From: Spinacia oleracea
Taxonomy: Eukaryota > Streptophyta > Magnoliopsida > Caryophyllales > Amaranthaceae
Assembly (NCBI RefSeq): GCF_020520425.1
Contig: NC_079492.1
Coordinates: forward strand, 143,162,361 to 143,226,360
DNA length: 64,000 bases
Direction: 5' to 3'
Below are positions 61,362 to 64,000 of this stretch, one piece after another; positions within the stretch are counted from its first letter, which is position 1; each line of letters opens with the position of its first letter. Below the pieces are notes generated by a model. It was not told the DNA's origin, searched no databases, and worked only from the letters and a program-made list of their open reading frames with translations. The position numbers and the translations under genes were made by a program.

Positions 61362-63917
61362 ATGGGTAAATCGTAAAAAGAAGAAGAAGTTGATGCGACA
61401 TGTCATAATGAGTAAGAATTCAGCTTCACTTTCCTTTTTTTTTTTTTGAATTTCTAGTGAATTTTAATTTTTAATGAATTTTAATTTTCGATGAAATTTC
61501 ATAGCAGAAGCAATGATGTTCCTTTGACGACGACTTTGAAGGATATAAGAACCAAAAAAAGGAAGGAAAAACAAATTACACCAACAATTGATGCAGATTT
61601 GTTGGAAAGTATTAACAACGAAAATGCAGTAACTGAAACAGAAGACGATGAAGAAGAAAGCGGGTAAGATGATTTTTCATTTTTTAAAAGAGATCTAGGT
61701 TCTTTTGCACATACTGTTTGTTCTTTTCGTTTGCCTTACTGTTCTAATTACAATAACGAAAACGACTACAATTTGACGAATTTAAAAGTAGATCTATATT
61801 TTTGTTCTTATGTAATGAATTTGATCTGTGTTTATTTTTTAAATGTATTTTAATTAACTGAATCTTAAAGACTTAAAAGAACAATCGTGTAGAGTTAAAA
61901 GAACAATGAATGTTGACTCAAAAGAACAGTGGCTATTAAAATTTAAAAAACAATCAATGTAGACGTAACACAGATCTAGGTTCTTTAGTGTCTGTTCTTT
62001 TCATTTGCCCTACTGTTCTAATTACAATGACGAAAACCTCTATATTTTGACGAACTTAAAACTAAATTTACATTTTTGTTCTTATCTAATGAATTTGATA
62101 TATGTTCTTTTTTAAAATGTATTTTAATTAACTGTCTCATAAAAACTTAAAAGAACAATCCGTGCAAATTTAAAAGAATAACCAATGTAGACTCAAAAGA
62201 ACACTAGCTATTATATTAAAAAAAACAATCAATATAGAGTAAAAGAACAGTCCATGTAGACTTAAAAGAACACTAGGCATTAAAAGAACTATCAATGGAG
62301 AGTTAAAAGAACAATCAGTGTAGATTTAAAAGAACATAAGAAAAAGAATATATAAGCGTACCTTGATCAACACTTGATCAACATTTATCAACAACATCAA
62401 CATAAATCTTCAGAAATTGATCACAATCGTCTTGAATTTCATGCTTTGCTCCGATTTTCTTTCTACGAAAATTATCAAAATTGTATTTGTTCCTCTCCTG
62501 AGAATTAGTATTCTCATTAATTCACTTATTCTCAAAAAACTAGAACAATACAACGAAAACTTGGAGAGAGAAGAAAGTAGAAATCGCATTTCACTCTTTC
62601 TCTGTCTTAAAATCTCTATTTTGTTGAGAGAAAATAAAACCTCTCATCTTTCTCTCTCTAAAATGTGTTTCTAAAATTATGAAATGATGAATGATTGAGA
62701 TTTTGGAGGACAAACATTATTTATATAGAATCTGAAAAAATAGAAAAATCAGATGAATAAGATATTCTAAAAGTGTGCAGGATGAGAACTGTGCACTTAT
62801 TTTTTTTTTGTTCTTTTTTTCATAACATGTGTTCTTTTTTATAAAAGTCTTCACAAGCAAAGGAAAGCATTGCAACAGCAACAGAAGATGGTGGAAGAAC
62901 TACAAAGAAAGCTGATAGAATAGGAAAGAAAGCTGGAGATGATAGAACAAAAAAAGATGGTTGAGAAAGAATAGGAAGATAAAGAACAAAAAAATTCAAT
63001 GGAAGATCCTGAGAAGCAGAAAGAACCTGAAGAGGATGAGGATGAGGTAAAAGTTCCTAAAGAGCAGGATGAACCTGAGAGAAAACATGAAGCAGAAGAA
63101 ACAAACACGGAAACAGTTGTCGTGTTACAAAATGAAATGAAACAGAACTTAAAATTTATTGTGAGGTATCATCTGTATTTATTAATTCTATTTCATATTT
63201 ACATTGTAGTTGTTCTTTTTGTTTCTTAAACATACTTTTGCATTTCTGTTTTTACTAGAAGGAAGAAAAATGGACAAGAAGTTGCCGAAGAACCTCAAAA
63301 ACCAAAGGGGAAATCTAAGAAAACAATACCAAACAGAAAAAGAACAAGGTACCTTTATATAAATGGTGTTCTTTTTTTTTTTTTTTGCTCTGTTGTTCTT
63401 TTTGTTACTACTAATGTTCTTTTGTTTTGGTCAACAGAAGTCAAATGCCGAAGGAAGAATTTCCTAAGCTTATAAAAAAGGTGAAGAAGGAATTGGATGA
63501 TGCACACATGAAGAAGAACCTGTTTCCTGCAGAGAAAGTTCAAGAAGAAAAATTTTCCCCAATTTCTAAGAAGGGGAGAAGAGTTACTTTGACAAAGACC
63601 ACCACAACTAAGGTAAACTTCAAATTTCCCTCTTTGTGTTTTTTTTTTTACCTCAAATGTTATAAGAGGGATAAGTATTGTGTTTTGTATATAGAAATGT
63701 TCTTTTTTTTTTCTATCTGTTGTACTTTACACCCACATTTATGTTCTTTTTTCATTCAGAGAGGTGGCCAAAAAAAAAACAGATAGTAGTTTACTCTGAT
63801 TATGAAGACGAGGAAGGTGAAGAAGAAGGTGAAGAGGAAGGTGAAGAAGAAGAGGAAAGTGCACCTGTAATGAAGAAGGGAAAAGGAGTATCCGAGAAGG
63901 TCAAAGAATATCTCTAG
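61362..63917 (+). pseudogene. Decayed multi-exon gene for a Lys/Glu-rich protein, possibly transposon-borne
   Basis: Supported exons: 61362-61411 (MGKS, an in-frame stop as codon 5, then KEEEVDATCHN), 61505-61663 (RSNDVPLTTTLKDIRTKK...), about 62860-63165 (coiled-coil QRKALQQQQKMVEELQRK, with two in-frame TAG codons, then acidic EDPEKQKEPEEDEDEVK), 63259-63348, 63438-63612 (MPKEEFPKLIKKVKKELDD) and 63760-63917 (a run of ten A residues shifts the frame; then VVYSDYEDEEGEE and acidic repeats to the stop). Phases match from exon 3 onward; the join from exon 2 to exon 3 does not. The introns and the 3' flank are full of GTTCTTTT. The charged, low-complexity product resembles no domain I can name. 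A full copy elsewhere in the genome is likely. Confidence 0.5.
62718..62728 (-). promoter_or_regulatory. Opposing TATA box inside the pseudogene's large intron
   Basis: On the minus strand CTATATAAATA is followed by a leader-like stretch with TTTAGAGAGAGAAAGATGAG and a short frame starting MRGFIFSQQNRDFK. It faces away from the plus-strand exons downstream. It may be the promoter of a second gene of the same element or of an inserted one. Confidence 0.3.
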
Positions 63918-64000
63918 TTATTTGTTCTTTTTCATCCTTATTGTGTTCTTTTCCACCCTGTCTAATGTTCTTTTCTCTATGGCTATTTTTCTTTTTCATC
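63918..64000. other. TGTTCTTTT-rich 3' flank, cut by window edge
   Basis: Four TGTTCTTTT-like words in 80 bases continue the pattern of the pseudogene introns, so the element extends past the right edge. Confidence 0.5.

Noticed and set aside
62851-63108. 85-codon Ser/Cys-rich minus-strand frame
   Set aside because: It is the complement of the Lys/Glu-rich exon on the plus strand, a standard shadow of GAA/GAG-rich coding sequence.
1-64000. CRISPR arrays, bacterial operons, tRNA or rRNA genes
   Set aside because: Gene structure is that of a plant nucleus, with spliceosomal introns. The tandem repeats have no regular spacer pattern, and no tRNA or rRNA sequence was recognised by eye.

Overview
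The window is nuclear DNA of a flowering plant. It has small spliced genes in AT-rich sequence packed with transposons. The short word TACTCCGTA and its variants recur throughout, and this is common in Caryophyllales such as the spinach, beet and quinoa lineage. That placement is my inference from repeat style and was not tested.

Four host genes can be read exon by exon with consistent splice phases. These are an IQ67-domain calmodulin-binding protein (+, 6681-12822, four exons, 494 aa), a rhomboid-like intramembrane protease (-, 18427-22253, five exons, 334 aa), ribosomal protein eL24 (-, 36491-38731, five exons, 162 aa) and replication factor C subunit 2 (-, 40565-43457, seven exons, 330 aa). 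A three-exon reading of 47 codons at 46476-46968 is a candidate micro-gene, and a minus-strand 3' end at 54309-54641 may belong to an unidentified gene.

Layout: 1-6480 holds a 196-bp tandem array cut by the window edge, an isolated leader exon, a palindrome-capped repeat array interrupted by a TIR element, and small MITEs. 6.5-13.7 kb holds the IQD gene with Stowaway MITEs in and after it. 14.0-24.7 kb holds two inverted copies of one Mutator-like element around the rhomboid gene; both carry the same promoter-plus-gene fragment of unknown identity. 24.7-29.7 kb is repeats, including an 879-bp hAT element with a perfect 8-bp target duplication. 29694-35782 is a complete non-autonomous CACTA element carrying spliced pieces of host genes, among them kinesin-14 exons. 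36.4-43.5 kb holds eL24 and RFC2. 43.7-54 kb is mostly repeats: a second palindrome-capped array, a Stowaway, an LTR-retrotransposon remnant with GC-rich islands, palindromic MITEs and a CACTA-like piece. 54-59 kb has the unidentified minus-strand exons and a LINE 3' fragment. 59.9 kb to the right edge is dominated by the word AAAGAAC or its complement and contains a decayed multi-exon gene for a Lys/Glu-rich protein.

The host genes are unrelated housekeeping or regulatory genes and do not form a pathway. The most notable features are the gene-capturing elements (the inverted Mutator-like pair and the CACTA), the repeated promoter module inside one Mutator-like copy, and the AAAGAAC-rich element at the right edge.
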